Positions 49,584 through 59,986 of a stretch of DNA of 64,000 bases are shown piece by piece. The stretch is taken from the NCBI RefSeq assembly GCF_016722765.1, contig NZ_JAEQND010000006.1, forward strand, positions 186,001 through 250,000, written 5' to 3'. Position numbers and translations under genes: made by a program. The notes beneath the pieces are model-generated. The model did not search any database and was not told the DNA's origin. It saw nothing but the letters and a program-made list of their open reading frames with translations. This DNA comes from Ramlibacter alkalitolerans. Its GTDB lineage: Bacteria; Pseudomonadota; Gammaproteobacteria; Burkholderiales; Burkholderiaceae_C. How positions within the stretch are numbered: the stretch's first letter is position 1; each line of letters starts with the position of its first letter.

Positions 49584-49672
49584 CGTAGGCTGGTGGTGGA
49601 GCGTCAGCGAAACCCCAGCGCTTCGCGCATCGCTGGGGTTCGCGCGCTGCCGCGGCTCACCGCCAGCCTACG
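49584..49672. repeat. Dispersed CGTAGGCTGG palindrome, family 2, copy 3
   Basis: CGTAGGCTGGTGGTGGAGCG to GGCTCACCGCCAGCCTACG with inner AACCCCAGCG / CGCTGGGGTT. Between the convergent DUF349 and mtfA genes. Its right end supplies the TAG stop of mtfA (49668-49670 on the minus strand), as copy 2 does for gluQ. Confidence 0.9.
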
Positions 49673-50432
49673 AATTTCCCTTCGGCAGATAAAACCCGTC
49701 GAACAGGGCGGTAAGTTCCGCGAACTCCCGCCCGAACCGCTCCCGGTTCACGAAATACGCCTCGCACGCCACGGCGAAGAACTCGTCGATCGCGGTCGCA
49801 CCGTACGCATCCAGCCACGGCTCCTCGCCGCCGAAGCGCTCCGCCACGATCACCTGCTCGCGAAAGCCCTGGTACGCGTGCTGCAGGGTTTCCAGCCAGC
49901 GCGCCCGCGCCTGGCGCGAAGGCAGCGGCGGGCAGCCGTCCGCTGCGCCGTCGCGCAGGTCGATCTTGTGCACGAACTCGTGGATCACCACGTTGAAGCC
50001 GGTCTCGGCCGACGCGCCGGCATGGGCCACGTCGTGCCAGTTCAGCATCACGGGCCCGCCGTCCATCGCCTCGCCGGCGAGCACCTCGTGCCAGTCGTGC
50101 ACCACGCCGCTCTCGTCGGTCTGCGAGCGCCGCGCCAGCACTTCGTCGGGATGCACCACGATGCCGACGAAATCGTCGTACCAGGCCAGTCCGAGATGCA
50201 GCACGGGCAGCACGGCCTGCGCGGCGATCGCCAGCGCGATCTCGTCGCTGATCGCGAGTCCGCCGGCGCCATGGAATTCCTTGCTGGCGAGGAATTCGGC
50301 CGCGAGTGCACGCAGCTTCCCGGTTTCCTCAGGGGAACGGGCGGCGAGGAACGGATAGCGCTGGAGCGTGGCGCGCCAGAGCGCGTCGGGAATCTCCGGC
50401 GCGCTGCGACGGCGTCGCAGCCAGCCCCACAT
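49668..50432 (-). CDS. mtfA: MtfA-type zinc-dependent peptidase
   Basis: 254 residues. Zinc motif VIHEFVHKIDLRDG (HExxH), with the further Glu in AIDEFFAVACEAYF, as in MtfA, the glucose-PTS regulator Mlc-binding peptidase. N-terminal WGWLRRRRSAPEIPDALW is family-like. Start overlaps the lpxH stop (TGATG). The stop codon lies inside a dispersed repeat. Confidence 0.9.
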   Translation of the reverse strand: MWGWLRRRRSAPEIPDALWRATLQRYPFLAARSPEETGKLRALAAEFLASKEFHGAGGLAISDEIALAIAAQAVLPVLHLGLAWYDDFVGIVVHPDEVLARRSQTDESGVVHDWHEVLAGEAMDGGPVMLNWHDVAHAGASAETGFNVVIHEFVHKIDLRDGAADGCPPLPSRQARARWLETLQHAYQGFREQVIVAERFGGEEPWLDAYGATAIDEFFAVACEAYFVNRERFGREFAELTALFDGFYLPKGNS

Positions 50433-51172
50433 CAGGCCAGCCCGACGCGCTGCACCGTGCCCTCGCGCGCGATGCGCAGGGCCTCCAGCCGGGGCGGCGT
50501 GGCGGCTGCATCCCAGTCGGTCAGGACGATGCGGCGATGGCGCGCATCCAGCGTGTGCTCGCCCGGCTTGTGCGTGTGCCCATGGACCAGGACCTCGGCG
50601 TCGGCGGCTTCGAGCCACTGCAGCGCGGCGGCCGTGTCGACGTCCGAATACACGCGGTCGGTGGCCTTGAGCGCCTCGCTCTCCTCGCGCAGCCCGCGCG
50701 CGACCGCCTGGCGCACCGACAAGGGCTGCGCCAGGAAACCCTGCTGCCACGCGGACCCGCGCACCTGGGCACGGAAGGCCTGGTAGTCGGTGTCGCCGAC
50801 GCACAGCGCGTCGCCGTGCGAGAGCAGCCAGCGCCGGCCGCCGAAGGTGAAGACGGTAGGATCCTGCAGCAGCGTCATGCCCGTGGCCTGCGCAAGGCCC
50901 TGGCCGACCAGGAAGTCGCGGTTGCCGACCATGAAGAACAGCGGCACGCGCCACGCCGCCGCGCGCAGGACCTCGGCGCATTCGGCCTCGAAGCCCTCGG
51001 CCTCGAGGACGTCGTCGCCGACCCAGGCCTCGAACAGGTCCCCGAGCAGGAACAGGGCATCGGCGGCGCTCGCCGCCATGTAGCGCCGCCAGGCCTCGAA
51101 GGTGCCCGCATGGCCCGCCTGCAGGTGCAGGTCGGAGATGCATTCGACGCTGCGCCAGAGCGGCGGGGCCAC
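50432..51172 (-). CDS. lpxH: UDP-2,3-diacylglucosamine diphosphatase
   Basis: Forms lipid X in lipid A synthesis, at the inner membrane. About 246 residues. Calcineurin-like motifs ECISDLHLQA, FLLGDLFEAWVGDD, FFMVGNRDFLVG, RRWLLSHGDALC, and EVLVHGHTHKPGEH. I chose GTG 51172 behind CAGGAA; there is no in-frame ATG nearby. Located between ppiB and mtfA, as ppiB-lpxH occurs elsewhere. Confidence 0.92.
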   Translation of the reverse strand: MAPPLWRSVECISDLHLQAGHAGTFEAWRRYMAASAADALFLLGDLFEAWVGDDVLEAEGFEAECAEVLRAAAWRVPLFFMVGNRDFLVGQGLAQATGMTLLQDPTVFTFGGRRWLLSHGDALCVGDTDYQAFRAQVRGSAWQQGFLAQPLSVRQAVARGLREESEALKATDRVYSDVDTAAALQWLEAADAEVLVHGHTHKPGEHTLDARHRRIVLTDWDAAATPPRLEALRIAREGTVQRVGLA

Positions 51173-51213
51173 GAGTTCCTGCGCCTGCGGCGCGGGCGCT
51201 GGCGCGGTCGTGT

Positions 51214-51717
51214 TCAGACCACGACCGCCTTGTCGATCACCACATCCTGCATCGGCACGTCGTCGTGGAAGCCCTTGCGGCCGGTGCTCACGGCCCGCAT
51301 CTTGTCGACCACGTCCTGCCCCGCCACCACCTTGCCGAAGACGGCATAGCCCCAGCCCTGCGCGGTGGGCGACTTGTGGTTCAGGAAATCGTTGTCGGCC
51401 ACGTTGATGAAGAACTGCGCCGAGGCCGAGTGCGGGTCGTTCGTGCGGGCCATCGCGACCGTGTACTTCTCGTTCTTCAGGCCGTTGTCGGCCTCGTTCT
51501 GGATGGTCGCGTCGGTCGGCTTCTGCTTCATGCCCGGCTCGAAGCCGCCGCCCTGGACCATGAAGCCGTCGATCACGCGGTGGAAGATGGTGCCGTCGTA
51601 GTGGCCCTTCTTCACGTAGCTGAGGAAATTGGCGACGGTCTTGGGCGCCTTCTGCTCGTCGAGCTCCAGCGTGACGACGCCCTGGCCGCGGATGTGCAAT
51701 TCCACCTTGGGATTCAT
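51214..51717 (-). CDS. ppiB: Cyclophilin-type peptidyl-prolyl isomerase, cytoplasmic
   Basis: 167 residues without signal peptide. [20 protein letters not shown] (catalytic Arg) and [18 protein letters not shown] are the family core, with [18 protein letters not shown] 51717 is 12 bases after the neighbouring cyclophilin's stop. Confidence 0.94.
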   Translation of the reverse strand: MNPKVELHIRGQGVVTLELDEQKAPKTVANFLSYVKKGHYDGTIFHRVIDGFMVQGGGFEPGMKQKPTDATIQNEADNGLKNEKYTVAMARTNDPHSASAQFFINVADNDFLNHKSPTAQGWGYAVFGKVVAGQDVVDKMRAVSTGRKGFHDDVPMQDVVIDKAVVV

Positions 51718-51729
51718 GGCAGGCCTTTC

Positions 51730-52299
51730 TTACTTGACGATCTCGGCGGAGTTGATGACGACCGGCGTCACCGGCACGTCGGAGTGCATGCCCATGCGGC
51801 CGGTCTGCACGCCCTTGATCTTGTCCACCACGTCCATGCCGCTCACCACCTTGCCGAACACGGTGTAGCCCGGGTTGCCCGGCTTCGGATCGAGGAAGGC
51901 GTTGTTGGCGACGTTGATGTAGAACTGCGCGGTGGCGGAATTCGGGTCCGCCGTGCGGGCCATGGCCACCGTGCCGATCTCGTTCTTCAGGCCGGTCTGC
52001 GCGCCTTCGTGCGGCACCGGCGCTCGGGTCTTCTTCTCGGCCATGTTCTTGTCCATGCCGCCGCCCTGGATCATGAAGTTGTTGATCACGCGGTGGAAGA
52101 TCGTGCCGTCGTAGTGGTGGTCCTTCACGTACTGCAGGAAGTTCTCCACCGTCTTGGGCGCCTTGTCCGGATACACCTCGATGACGATGTCGCCGGCGGA
52201 AGTGTTGAACTTCACCCGGGGCGCATCGGCGGCCCAGGTGGCGCCGGCGGCGCAGGCAAGAACGAGGACAGCCGCTGCGCGGCGCGTGAACGAGGACAT
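51730..52299 (-). CDS. Cyclophilin-type peptidyl-prolyl isomerase, periplasmic
   Basis: 189 residues with a Sec signal peptide ([20 protein letters not shown]). Core [20 protein letters not shown] and [17 protein letters not shown]. It duplicates the ppiB fold next door and is probably the exported paralogue (PpiA type). ATG 52299 overlaps the L,D-transpeptidase stop by 1 base (TGA/ATG shared). Confidence 0.92.
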   Translation of the reverse strand: MSSFTRRAAAVLVLACAAGATWAADAPRVKFNTSAGDIVIEVYPDKAPKTVENFLQYVKDHHYDGTIFHRVINNFMIQGGGMDKNMAEKKTRAPVPHEGAQTGLKNEIGTVAMARTADPNSATAQFYINVANNAFLDPKPGNPGYTVFGKVVSGMDVVDKIKGVQTGRMGMHSDVPVTPVVINSAEIVK

Positions 52300-53591
52300 C
52301 AGCCAACCACTCCTTCGAAGAAGATCTTCCATTGCGGACCCTGCCGCACCCAGTACTGCCGCTTGGTCACGCCCGTGCGGGCGCCCAGCGGCACCTCGCC
52401 GAAGGTTACCACCATGGTGTCGGCGCTATCCGTCCAGCGCAGCACCGACAGGTCCTTGAGCTCGATCTCCTTGCCGCGCATGCGGCCGAGTTCCACCTTC
52501 AGCAGCGGCTGCGATTCCTCGAAGGTCTTGCCGTTCAGCGCGAAGTCGGGCGTGTAGAAACCGAGCAGCCGGTTGACGTCGCCGCTGGCCTTGGCATTGC
52601 GCCAGGCCTGCAGCACGTCGTGGAAGTGGCGCGCATCGTGCTGCGCCGCGGTGGGGGCCACCCAGCGCAGCGAGGGCGCGATGACCACCGGCGTGCTGCG
52701 CACCTCCACGGTGCGGATGATGCGTTCGAGATCCGGGTTCGCGAGCACGACGCAGCCGTCCGTGGCCTTGGGCGCGCGGGCGAACTGCTCCGGCGGCGTG
52801 CCGTGCAGCCAGATGCCGCGCCCCGTCTTGCCGCGCCGCGCGTCGTACGGGTTCGGGTAGTTGATCGGCAGCGCGCCCGAGCCATAGAAGTCCTTGAGCG
52901 ACTTCGGGTCGAGGTTGCTGGTGATGAAGTACACGCCCAGCGGCGTGCGCAGGTCGCCTTCGGCCGTCTTCTCGATCCCGAGCTTGCCGACCGAGATGTA
53001 GTAGTCGGCGATCAGCTTCGGCCCGGCCGTGCCGTTCTCGAACAGGTACAGCCGCGAGCGCGAGGCGTCGATGGCGATTGCGTGCTTGTTCTGCGGCGAC
53101 AACTGCAGGAACTGCGCGGGGATCGCGCCGAGCGGCGGCCGCTCGCGCAGCGCGCGCATGCGCTGCTGCGATTCCTCGCGCAGTTCGGCCAGGGCCTGCG
53201 CGCCGGTGCGCACCGCGCTGTCCGGCACGTCGCCGAAGACGCGGACCGGCCGCTGCTGCGCCGTCAGCAGGTCGCCGTAGACCAGTTGCGCGAGGCTGAA
53301 GTTCGGATGGTCCCTGACCAGCGTTTCGGCCCTGGCGAGCGCAGCGCGGGTCTGCGCCTGGCCGATCAGCTTGTAGATCTCGATCAGCCGGGCCTCGGCC
53401 TCGCCGTCACGGACCTTGGCCGGCGCCGCCCGGCCGTGCACGGCCTTGGCAGCCTTCGCCGGCTTGGCGCCTGGCCTTTGCAGCTTGTGCGGCGTGGCGG
53501 CAACGGCGGCGGCGACGCAGCCGGCCGCGCAGCACGCGACGACGAGCGCCCTGGCGATGCCGATGGAGCGGTGGGGGAGGTTCAACTGCAC
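52299..53591 (-). CDS. L,D-transpeptidase (YkuD) with C-terminal Cds6-like domain
   Basis: 430 residues. Signal peptide ([20 protein letters not shown]). A YkuD domain with [18 protein letters not shown], then [20 protein letters not shown] and DGCVVL, which contain the catalytic His and Cys. The C-terminal part (about 325-430; [30 protein letters not shown]) is an NTF2-like Cds6 domain. Makes 3-3 crosslinks or anchors proteins to peptidoglycan in the periplasm. The upstream TPR protein shares the Cds6-like domain. Confidence 0.9.
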   Translation of the reverse strand: MQLNLPHRSIGIARALVVACCAAGCVAAAVAATPHKLQRPGAKPAKAAKAVHGRAAPAKVRDGEAEARLIEIYKLIGQAQTRAALARAETLVRDHPNFSLAQLVYGDLLTAQQRPVRVFGDVPDSAVRTGAQALAELREESQQRMRALRERPPLGAIPAQFLQLSPQNKHAIAIDASRSRLYLFENGTAGPKLIADYYISVGKLGIEKTAEGDLRTPLGVYFITSNLDPKSLKDFYGSGALPINYPNPYDARRGKTGRGIWLHGTPPEQFARAPKATDGCVVLANPDLERIIRTVEVRSTPVVIAPSLRWVAPTAAQHDARHFHDVLQAWRNAKASGDVNRLLGFYTPDFALNGKTFEESQPLLKVELGRMRGKEIELKDLSVLRWTDSADTMVVTFGEVPLGARTGVTKRQYWVRQGPQWKIFFEGVVG

Positions 53592-53619
53592 AACCTTCGC
53601 CTGCGCGCCGGGGCGGCGC

Positions 53620-54798
53620 TCAGCCGCCGGAGCTTTCGCGCACGATGGCCCAGCGCTCGCCGTTCTTCACCAGCTCCAGCGTCTTGCGGCTGTTCACGTG
53701 CAGCGCATCCGCGCTGTAGTTCTGCTTGAAGCGCGCCACGGCCTTGTTGCCGTTGACCGTGACATTCAGGTCGCTGACCTGCACCGAGATCTTCGACTTG
53801 CCGACGATGCGCGCGCGCCGTTCCTGCTCCCAGGCCTGGCGCGACATCCGCCCCGGCGGGTCGAACTCCTTGCCGTAGGCGGAGAGATAGCCGGTCATGT
53901 CCTTCGAGGCCCAGGCATTGGCCCAGGCCTTCACGGCGGCCTCGACCGCGCCCCGGGCGTCGCCGCCGGCAGCGGCGCTCGCGGCGGCAGGAGCGGACGG
54001 CGCGGCGGCGGCGACGGCCGTCCCGCCGGTGGCGGGGGTCGGCGCAGGCGCGGGCGCGGCGGCCCGGGTCGCCGGCGTGGCGGGCGCCACGGCACCACCC
54101 GTCACGGGCGCCGGCACGCGGGCGGCCGGCGCCGCAGCGGCGGCAGGCGCTGCGGCCACGGCGGGGGCGGCGGGGCGCGCCGCAGGGGTGGCGGGGCTGG
54201 CCGGCGCGGGGGCAGCGGCCACGATCGCACCACCGCGCACGGGCGCAGCGGCGGCGGCGCCGGCGCGCGGGTTCGGTGCGAACAATTCGCGGATCAGCGC
54301 CAGCTTCGGTTGTACGGCCGTGTTGCTGGCATCGAGCTGCAGTGCACGGCTGTAGGCCTGGCTGGCCAGCTTGGCATACACGTCGCCGAGGTTCTCGTGC
54401 GCGGTGGAATAGCTCGGGTTGGTGCGGATCGCCATCTCGAGCGCCGCGCGGGCCTTGTCGAATTGCGCCTGGCCGGCATAGAGCACGGCCAGGTTGTTGT
54501 ACGGCTCCGGCAGTTCGGGGTAATCCTCGGTGAGCTTCTGGAAGGTGCTGATCGCTTCGGCGGTGCGGCCCGCCTCGGTGAGCACCACGCCCTTGAGGAA
54601 GCGCATCTGCGGGTCCTTGGGCTTGCCGGCCAGGTACTGGTCGGCCTTCGCCAGCGCTTCGGTCGCCTTGCCGGAGCGCAGGAGCTGGTTGACATCGCCG
54701 TACTCGTCGGCGCGCGCCGCGCCGGTGGCGAGCAGGGTGGCGGTGACGACCACCGCCAGGCCGAGCGATTTGCGAAATTCCCAGCGCGCAAGCTTCAT
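53620..54798 (-). CDS. Periplasmic TPR protein with Cds6-like C-terminal domain
   Basis: 392 residues. Sec signal ([20 protein letters not shown]), then TPR units at about 35-160 ([60 protein letters not shown]), a long Ala/Pro linker, and a C-terminal Cds6-like fold ([20 protein letters not shown] ... WAIVRESS). It is the first gene before the L,D-transpeptidase, 28 bases away; likely helps assemble or recruit envelope enzymes. Confidence 0.85.
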   Translation of the reverse strand: MKLARWEFRKSLGLAVVVTATLLATGAARADEYGDVNQLLRSGKATEALAKADQYLAGKPKDPQMRFLKGVVLTEAGRTAEAISTFQKLTEDYPELPEPYNNLAVLYAGQAQFDKARAALEMAIRTNPSYSTAHENLGDVYAKLASQAYSRALQLDASNTAVQPKLALIRELFAPNPRAGAAAAAPVRGGAIVAAAPAPASPATPAARPAAPAVAAAPAAAAAPAARVPAPVTGGAVAPATPATRAAAPAPAPTPATGGTAVAAAAPSAPAAASAAAGGDARGAVEAAVKAWANAWASKDMTGYLSAYGKEFDPPGRMSRQAWEQERRARIVGKSKISVQVSDLNVTVNGNKAVARFKQNYSADALHVNSRKTLELVKNGERWAIVRESSGG

Positions 54799-54819
54799 GA
54801 GGTCCCTTGTTCCAACGCT

Positions 54820-54848
54820 ATGACAGCCCTGGGGGCGGGCTATATACT
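54820..54848 (+). promoter_or_regulatory. Sigma-70-type promoter for cysS
   Basis: ATGACA (54820-54825), spacer of exactly 17, TATACT (54843-54848). The predicted start near 54855 gives a leader of about 100 bases before the cysS ATG at 54955. It lies between the divergent TPR gene and cysS. Confidence 0.7.
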
Positions 54849-54954
54849 GCGTGCCGATTGTAGCCGTGGGGCCGCGCCGCCGGCTCGATCGGCTCTGCCC
54901 AGAACAACATCATCCGCCCGCGGCCCCGGGGCCGGCGGCGCCCCCGAGATCCCA

Positions 54955-56331
54955 ATGAGCCTGCGCATCTACAACACGCTGACGCGTGCGCTGGAGAACT
55001 TTTCGCCGCTGGAGCCCGGCCACGTCCGCATCTATGTGTGCGGCATGACCGTGTACGACCTGTGCCACATGGGCCACGCGCGCGCCAACGTGGCTTTCGA
55101 CGTGGTGCAACGCTGGTTGAAGGCCTCGGGCCTGCAGGTCACGTTCGTGCGAAACATCACGGATATCGAGGACAAGATCATCCGCCGCGCCGTCGAGAAT
55201 GGCGAGACCGTGCGCGCGCTCACCGACCGCATGATCACCGAGATGTACCGCGACTTCGACGCGCTGGGGATCGAGCGGCCCACGCACGACCCGCGGGCCA
55301 CCGACTACGTGCCCGAGATGCTGGACATCGTGCGCAAGCTGGAAGACAAGGGCCTGGCCTACCGAGCCGAGGGCGGCGACGTGAACTTCGCGGTGCGCCG
55401 CTTCCCCGGCTACGGCAAGCTGTCGGGCAAGTCGCTCGACGAACTGCATGCGGGCGAGCGCGTCGCGGTGCTGGAAGGCAAGGAAGACCCGCTCGACTTC
55501 GTGCTGTGGAAGTCCGCCAAGCCGGAGGAGCCGGCCGACGCGCAATGGGAAAGCCCGTACGGGCGCGGCCGCCCGGGCTGGCACATCGAGTGCTCCGCCA
55601 TGTCCTGTGCGCTGCTCGGGAATACCTTCGACATCCACGGCGGCGGGGCGGACCTGCAGTTCCCCCACCACGAGAACGAGATCGCGCAGAGCGAAGGCGC
55701 CAACGGCGTGCCGCTCGCGAAGCTGTGGATGCACAACGGCTTCGTGAACATCGACAACCAGAAGATGTCGAAGTCCCTCGGCAACTTCTTCACGATCCGC
55801 GACGTGCTCGCGAAGTTCGACGCCGAGACGATCCGCTTCTTCATCGTGCGGGCGCACTACCGCAGCCCGCTCAATTACAGCGACGTCCACCTCGAGGACG
55901 CGCGCGCGTCGCTGCGGCGCCTGTACACCGCGCTCGACGCGGTGGCGCCGGCGCCGGTCGCCATCGACTGGAACGAGCCCGCCGCCGCGCGTTTCAAGGC
56001 CGCCATGGACAACGACTTCGGCACGCCCGAGGCGGTGGCGGTGCTGTTCGAGCTGGCCGCGGACGTGAACCGCACGCAGTCGGCGCAACGCGCCGGGCTG
56101 CTCAAGGCGCTGGGCGGCACGCTGGGCCTCCTGCAGGGGGATCCCAAGGCCTTCCTGCGCGCCGGTGCCGGGCTGGACGAAGCCAGCATCCAGCAGATGA
56201 TCGCGGCGCGCGCCGCCGCCAAGCAGGCCAGGGATTTCGCGGAAGCCGACCGCATCCGCCAGGCACTGCTCGCCCAGGGGATCGTTCTCAAGGACTCGCC
56301 GACCGGGACGACCTGGGAGGCGAAATCTTGA
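54955..56331 (+). CDS. cysS: Cysteinyl-tRNA synthetase
   Basis: Charges tRNA-Cys. 458 residues. Class [21 protein letters not shown] (Cys zinc ligand and HIGH-type HMGH), [31 protein letters not shown], and [13 protein letters not shown] (KMSKS). ATG 54955. Its stop codon overlaps the next gene's TTG start. Confidence 0.96.
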   Translation: MSLRIYNTLTRALENFSPLEPGHVRIYVCGMTVYDLCHMGHARANVAFDVVQRWLKASGLQVTFVRNITDIEDKIIRRAVENGETVRALTDRMITEMYRDFDALGIERPTHDPRATDYVPEMLDIVRKLEDKGLAYRAEGGDVNFAVRRFPGYGKLSGKSLDELHAGERVAVLEGKEDPLDFVLWKSAKPEEPADAQWESPYGRGRPGWHIECSAMSCALLGNTFDIHGGGADLQFPHHENEIAQSEGANGVPLAKLWMHNGFVNIDNQKMSKSLGNFFTIRDVLAKFDAETIRFFIVRAHYRSPLNYSDVHLEDARASLRRLYTALDAVAPAPVAIDWNEPAAARFKAAMDNDFGTPEAVAVLFELAADVNRTQSAQRAGLLKALGGTLGLLQGDPKAFLRAGAGLDEASIQQMIAARAAAKQARDFAEADRIRQALLAQGIVLKDSPTGTTWEAKS

Positions 56332-56978
56332 GCACTGCAGGCGAGGCCCCTGGCGGGCTGGTCACACCGGAATACTGGGACGAAGCGCGCAAGTACCTCA
56401 CGCGGCGCGACCGCGTCATGAAGCGGCTGATCCCGCAGTTCGGCAACGCCTGCCTGCAGTCGCGCGGCGACGCCTTCACCACGCTGGCGCGCAGCATCGT
56501 GGGCCAGCAGATCTCGGTCAAGGCGGCGCAGAGCGTGTGGGACAGGTTCTCCGCGCTCCCCCGGCGCATGACGCCGGCCAACGTGCTCAAGCTCAAGGTC
56601 GACGACATGCGGCAGGCCGGCCTGTCCGCGCGCAAGATCGAATACCTGGTCGACCTGGCCCTGCATTTCGACTCCGGCGCGATCCACGTCGAGGCCTGGC
56701 GCGCCATGAGCGACGAGGACATCGTCAACGAACTCGTGGGTATCCGGGGCATCGGCCGCTGGACGGCGGAGATGTTCCTCATCTTCCACCTGATGCGCCC
56801 GAACGTGCTGCCGCTGGACGACGTCGGGCTCATCACCGGCATCAGCAAGAATTATTTCTCGGGCGACCCGGTCAGCCGCAGCGACGCCCGCGAGGTGGCC
56901 GCGGCCTGGAACCCCTATTGCTCGGTCGCGACTTGGTATATTTGGAGGTCGCTCGACCCGCTGCCCGTGGCCTATTGA
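56328..56978 (+). CDS. DNA-3-methyladenine glycosylase, AlkA/HhH-GPD family
   Basis: 216 residues, base-excision repair of alkylated bases. HhH motif [19 protein letters not shown], followed by VLPLDDVGL with the catalytic Asp. [19 protein letters not shown] is typical of bacterial AlkA relatives. No AdaA/N-terminal domain is present. I chose TTG 56328 because GGAGG lies 7 bases upstream and it overlaps the cysS stop. Confidence 0.87.
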   Translation: MSTAGEAPGGLVTPEYWDEARKYLTRRDRVMKRLIPQFGNACLQSRGDAFTTLARSIVGQQISVKAAQSVWDRFSALPRRMTPANVLKLKVDDMRQAGLSARKIEYLVDLALHFDSGAIHVEAWRAMSDEDIVNELVGIRGIGRWTAEMFLIFHLMRPNVLPLDDVGLITGISKNYFSGDPVSRSDAREVAAAWNPYCSVATWYIWRSLDPLPVAY

Positions 56979-57014
56979 CCGCGGCGTGGCGCAGGGCGCT
57001 TATAGGAGCAACGC

Positions 57015-57992
57015 TTGGCGAAACGGACCTTCCTGGACTTCGAGCAACCGATCGCGGAGCTGGAGACCAAGATCGAGGAACTGCGCTACGTGCAGACGGA
57101 ATCGGCAGTCGACATCTCCGAGGAGATAGAGCAGCTCGGGAAGAAGAGCCAGCAGCTGACCAAGGACATCTACAGCCAGCTCTCGCCGTGGCAGATCACC
57201 AAGATCGCGCGCCACCCCGAGCGGCCGTACACGCTGGATTACGTGAAGGAGATCTTCACCGACTTCGTGGAGATGCACGGCGACCGCCACTTCTCCGACG
57301 ACCAGTCGATCGTCGGCGGCCTGGCGCGGTTCAACGGCAATGCCTGCATGGTGCTCGGCCACCAGAAGGGCCGCGACACGAAGGAGCGCGCAGTGCGCAA
57401 CTTCGGCATGACGCGTCCCGAGGGCTACCGCAAGGCCCTGCGGCTGATGAAGACGGCGGAGAAGTTCAGGCTGCCGGTGTTCACCTTCGTGGACACGCCC
57501 GGCGCCTTCCCCGGCATCGATGCCGAGGAGCGCGGCCAGTCCGAGGCCATCGGCCGCAACATCTACGAGATGGCGCAGCTCGAAGTGCCGATCATCACCA
57601 CCGTCATCGGCGAGGGCGGCTCCGGCGGCGCGCTGGCGATCTCGGTGGCCGACCAGGTGCTGATGCTGCAGTATTCGATCTATTCCGTGATCAGCCCCGA
57701 GGGCTGCGCCTCGATCCTGTGGAAGACCTCCGAGAAGGCGCAGGAAGCGGCGGATGCGATGGGCATCACGGCGCACCGGCTCAAGGCGATCGGCCTGATC
57801 GACAAGATCGTCAACGAACCGGTGGGCGGCGCCCACCGCGACCACAAGCAGATGGCGGCTTTCCTGAAGCGCGCGCTGAACGACGCCTGGCGCCAGCTCT
57901 CCGACCTGAAGGTGCGCGAGCTGCTGGAGCGGCGCTACGAGCGGCTGCAAAGCTATGGCCGCTTCTCCGACACCAAGGCCGAATCTGCCTGA
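57015..57992 (+). CDS. accA: Acetyl-CoA carboxylase carboxyltransferase subunit alpha
   Basis: Transfers carboxyl from biotin to acetyl-CoA with AccD. 325 residues. N-terminal [76 protein letters not shown], and [17 protein letters not shown]. Start TTG 57015 with AGGAG at the right distance. accD is not in the window. Confidence 0.96.
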   Translation: MAKRTFLDFEQPIAELETKIEELRYVQTESAVDISEEIEQLGKKSQQLTKDIYSQLSPWQITKIARHPERPYTLDYVKEIFTDFVEMHGDRHFSDDQSIVGGLARFNGNACMVLGHQKGRDTKERAVRNFGMTRPEGYRKALRLMKTAEKFRLPVFTFVDTPGAFPGIDAEERGQSEAIGRNIYEMAQLEVPIITTVIGEGGSGGALAISVADQVLMLQYSIYSVISPEGCASILWKTSEKAQEAADAMGITAHRLKAIGLIDKIVNEPVGGAHRDHKQMAAFLKRALNDAWRQLSDLKVRELLERRYERLQSYGRFSDTKAESA

Positions 57993-58944
57993 TCCCGACG
58001 GCAATCCCGCGGCCTCTTCGCTCGCGGGATTGCAGTTGCCCCTGCCGCTGGCCGTCGCCTATAGCGGCGGCGCGGATTCCACCGTGCTCCTGCTCGCCGC
58101 CGCGCGCCGCTGGCCCGGCCAGGTGCAGGCGATCCACGTGCATCACGGCCTGCAGGATGCCGCCGACGGCTTCGAGGACCATTGCCGTTCGACCTGCGCC
58201 GCCCTGAGCGTGCCCTTGCAGGTGCGGCGCGTGCATGCGCGCCATGCGAGCGGCGAGAGCCCGGAGGAGGTGGCCCGCACGGCCCGCTACCAGGCACTCG
58301 CGCGGGCCGCGCGCGAAGCAGGCCTGCATGCGGTGCTGCTGGCGCAGCATGCCGACGACCAGGTCGAGACCTTGCTGCTGGCCTTGAGCCGCGGCGCGGG
58401 CCTGCCCGGGCTGGCGGCCATGCCGCCGGTGTTCCAGCGCGAGGGCATGGTGTTCGTGCGGCCGCTGCTCCTGCTGTCGGCGCAGGCGATCCGCGCCTGG
58501 CTGCGCGAGCAGGGCATCGCCGTCGTCGAGGACCCGACCAACGCCGACACCGCGTTCACGCGCAACCGGATCCGCCACCTGCTGCTGCCGGCGCTGGCGG
58601 AGTGCTTTCCGCAGTACCGCGAGACCTTCGCGCGCTCCTCGCGTCACGCGGCGCAGGCGCAGGACCTGCTGGAAACGGTGGCCGAGGAGGACCTGGCGCG
58701 CATGGGCGGCACGCCGGCGATCACCGCGCTGCAGATGCTGCCGCGCGCGCGCCAGGCCAACGTGCTGCGGCACTGGCTGCGCAAGGCGCATGCGGCGAGC
58801 GCCAGCGCCGCGCAGCTGGAGGAACTGCTGGACCAGGTCGCCGACTGCAGGACGCGCGGGCACCGCATCCGCATCAAGGTGGGCGCGGGTTTCGTGCAGC
58901 GCCAGGGCGAGCGGCTGCAGTACGGGGCGGACCTTTCCGTCTGA
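57955..58944 (+). CDS. tilS: tRNA(Ile)-lysidine synthase
   Basis: Forms lysidine at C34 of the AUA-reading tRNA-Ile. 329 residues, a short form without the far C-terminal domain, as in many betaproteobacteria. PP-loop [20 protein letters not shown], then [33 protein letters not shown], and [19 protein letters not shown]. It starts inside the accA 3' end (38-base overlap). Confidence 0.92.
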   Translation: MAASPTPRPNLPDPDGNPAASSLAGLQLPLPLAVAYSGGADSTVLLLAAARRWPGQVQAIHVHHGLQDAADGFEDHCRSTCAALSVPLQVRRVHARHASGESPEEVARTARYQALARAAREAGLHAVLLAQHADDQVETLLLALSRGAGLPGLAAMPPVFQREGMVFVRPLLLLSAQAIRAWLREQGIAVVEDPTNADTAFTRNRIRHLLLPALAECFPQYRETFARSSRHAAQAQDLLETVAEEDLARMGGTPAITALQMLPRARQANVLRHWLRKAHAASASAAQLEELLDQVADCRTRGHRIRIKVGAGFVQRQGERLQYGADLSV

Positions 58945-58975
58945 ACGCGCGCGCGACCGCACTATCATTGCCGCC

Positions 58976-59038
58976 ATGAACACCCACCGGGTCACCTGCA
59001 ACCCGCCTCCCTCCGCGCCACCGGCCGGCCTCGCCTGA
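58976..59038 (+). CDS. Short proline-rich upstream ORF (candidate leader peptide)
   Basis: A 20-codon ORF, MNTHRVTCNPPPSAPPAGLA. A -10-like TATCAT ends at 58968, seven bases before its ATG, so the RNA may start at the initiator codon. It holds a PPP tract and one Cys codon. Three hairpins follow before the permease start, arranged as in translation-controlled leaders. Whether it is translated is not shown. Confidence 0.45.
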   Translation: MNTHRVTCNPPPSAPPAGLA

Positions 59039-59106
59039 GGCCTTCGTGATCCCGCCGCGGCGGGGTCGCTCCGTGTGTGCAAGGCGGGCACCCCCGTGTG
59101 CCCGCC
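59027..59106 (+). promoter_or_regulatory. Three-hairpin leader between the uORF and the DMT permease
   Basis: GGCCTC-GCCT-GAGGCC (59027-59042, covering the uORF stop), GATCCCGCC/GGCGGGGTC (59048-59067), and GGCGGGCAC/GTGCCCGCC (59083-59106, loop of 6). The last ends just before AGGA and the start codon region, so it could mask the ribosome site. Inferred regulatory leader. Confidence 0.5.
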
Positions 59107-59122
59107 AGGAATGGGTGTCTTC

Positions 59123-59986
59123 ATGCAAACCGATCTTTCCGGGGCGCGGGCCGTGTTCGGCCCGACAGCCCTGTTCGTCCTCCTGTGGAGCAGCGGCGCA
59201 CTGGTGTCGCGCTGGGGGCTGGAGCAGGCCAGCACCGTGGCCTTCCTCGTGCTGCGCTTCGCGCTCGCGCTGGCGACGTTGTCGGTCGTGGCGCTGGCGC
59301 GCGGCCGCTGGTGGCCGCGCAGCGGCACGGCGCCGCAGGTCGCCCTGGCCGGCCTCGTGCTGGTGGGCGGCTACTCGCTGTCCTACTTGCTGGCGCTGGA
59401 CCTCGGGGTCACCCCGGGGCTGCTGGCCACGCTGCTGGGCCTGCAGCCGCTGCTGACGCTGCTGGCGACCGAACGGCCGCTGCAGCCTGCCCGCTTCGCA
59501 GGCCTGGCGCTGGCGCTGGCGCTGGGCGGACTCGTCCTGGTGGTGGGGGACAGCCTCCTGCGCGCGCGCCTGGCGCCGGCCGGGCTGCTGTGCGCGTTCG
59601 CGGCGCTGGCCTGCATCACGGTCGGCACGCTGATGCAGAAGCGATTGCAGCAGGCGCCGCTCGCCGTGCTGCCGCTGCAGTACGCGGTGGCGCTGCTGCT
59701 GTTCCTGCTGTTGTCCTTCGTGATGCCGGTGCGGGTGCAGTCGTCCACTGGGCTGGTGCTGGCGGTCGGGTGGCTGGGGCTCGGGATCTCGGTGGCAGCC
59801 ACGCTGCTGCTGTACGGCCTCATCGCCGCCGGCAACCTGGTGAACGTCACGAGTCTGTTCTACCTCGTGCCGGCCTGCACGGCGGCGCTCGACTGGCTCA
59901 TCTTCGGCCACGCGATGGCGCCGCTGTCCCTGGCGGGCACGGCGGCGATCGTGGGCGGACTGGTCTTGGTGCTGCGAGGAGCTTAG
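59123..59986 (+). CDS. DMT superfamily permease (EamA family)
   Basis: About 287 residues with ten hydrophobic helices in two EamA halves (GPTALFVLLWSSGALVSRWG, AGLLCAFAALACITVGTLMQ). Exports or imports small metabolites; the substrate cannot be told. Start uncertain among ATG 59123, 59111 and 59075; I chose 59123. Its 3' end overlaps the convergent metzincin-like gene by 4 bases. Confidence 0.85.
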   Translation: MQTDLSGARAVFGPTALFVLLWSSGALVSRWGLEQASTVAFLVLRFALALATLSVVALARGRWWPRSGTAPQVALAGLVLVGGYSLSYLLALDLGVTPGLLATLLGLQPLLTLLATERPLQPARFAGLALALALGGLVLVVGDSLLRARLAPAGLLCAFAALACITVGTLMQKRLQQAPLAVLPLQYAVALLLFLLLSFVMPVRVQSSTGLVLAVGWLGLGISVAATLLLYGLIAAGNLVNVTSLFYLVPACTAALDWLIFGHAMAPLSLAGTAAIVGGLVLVLRGA

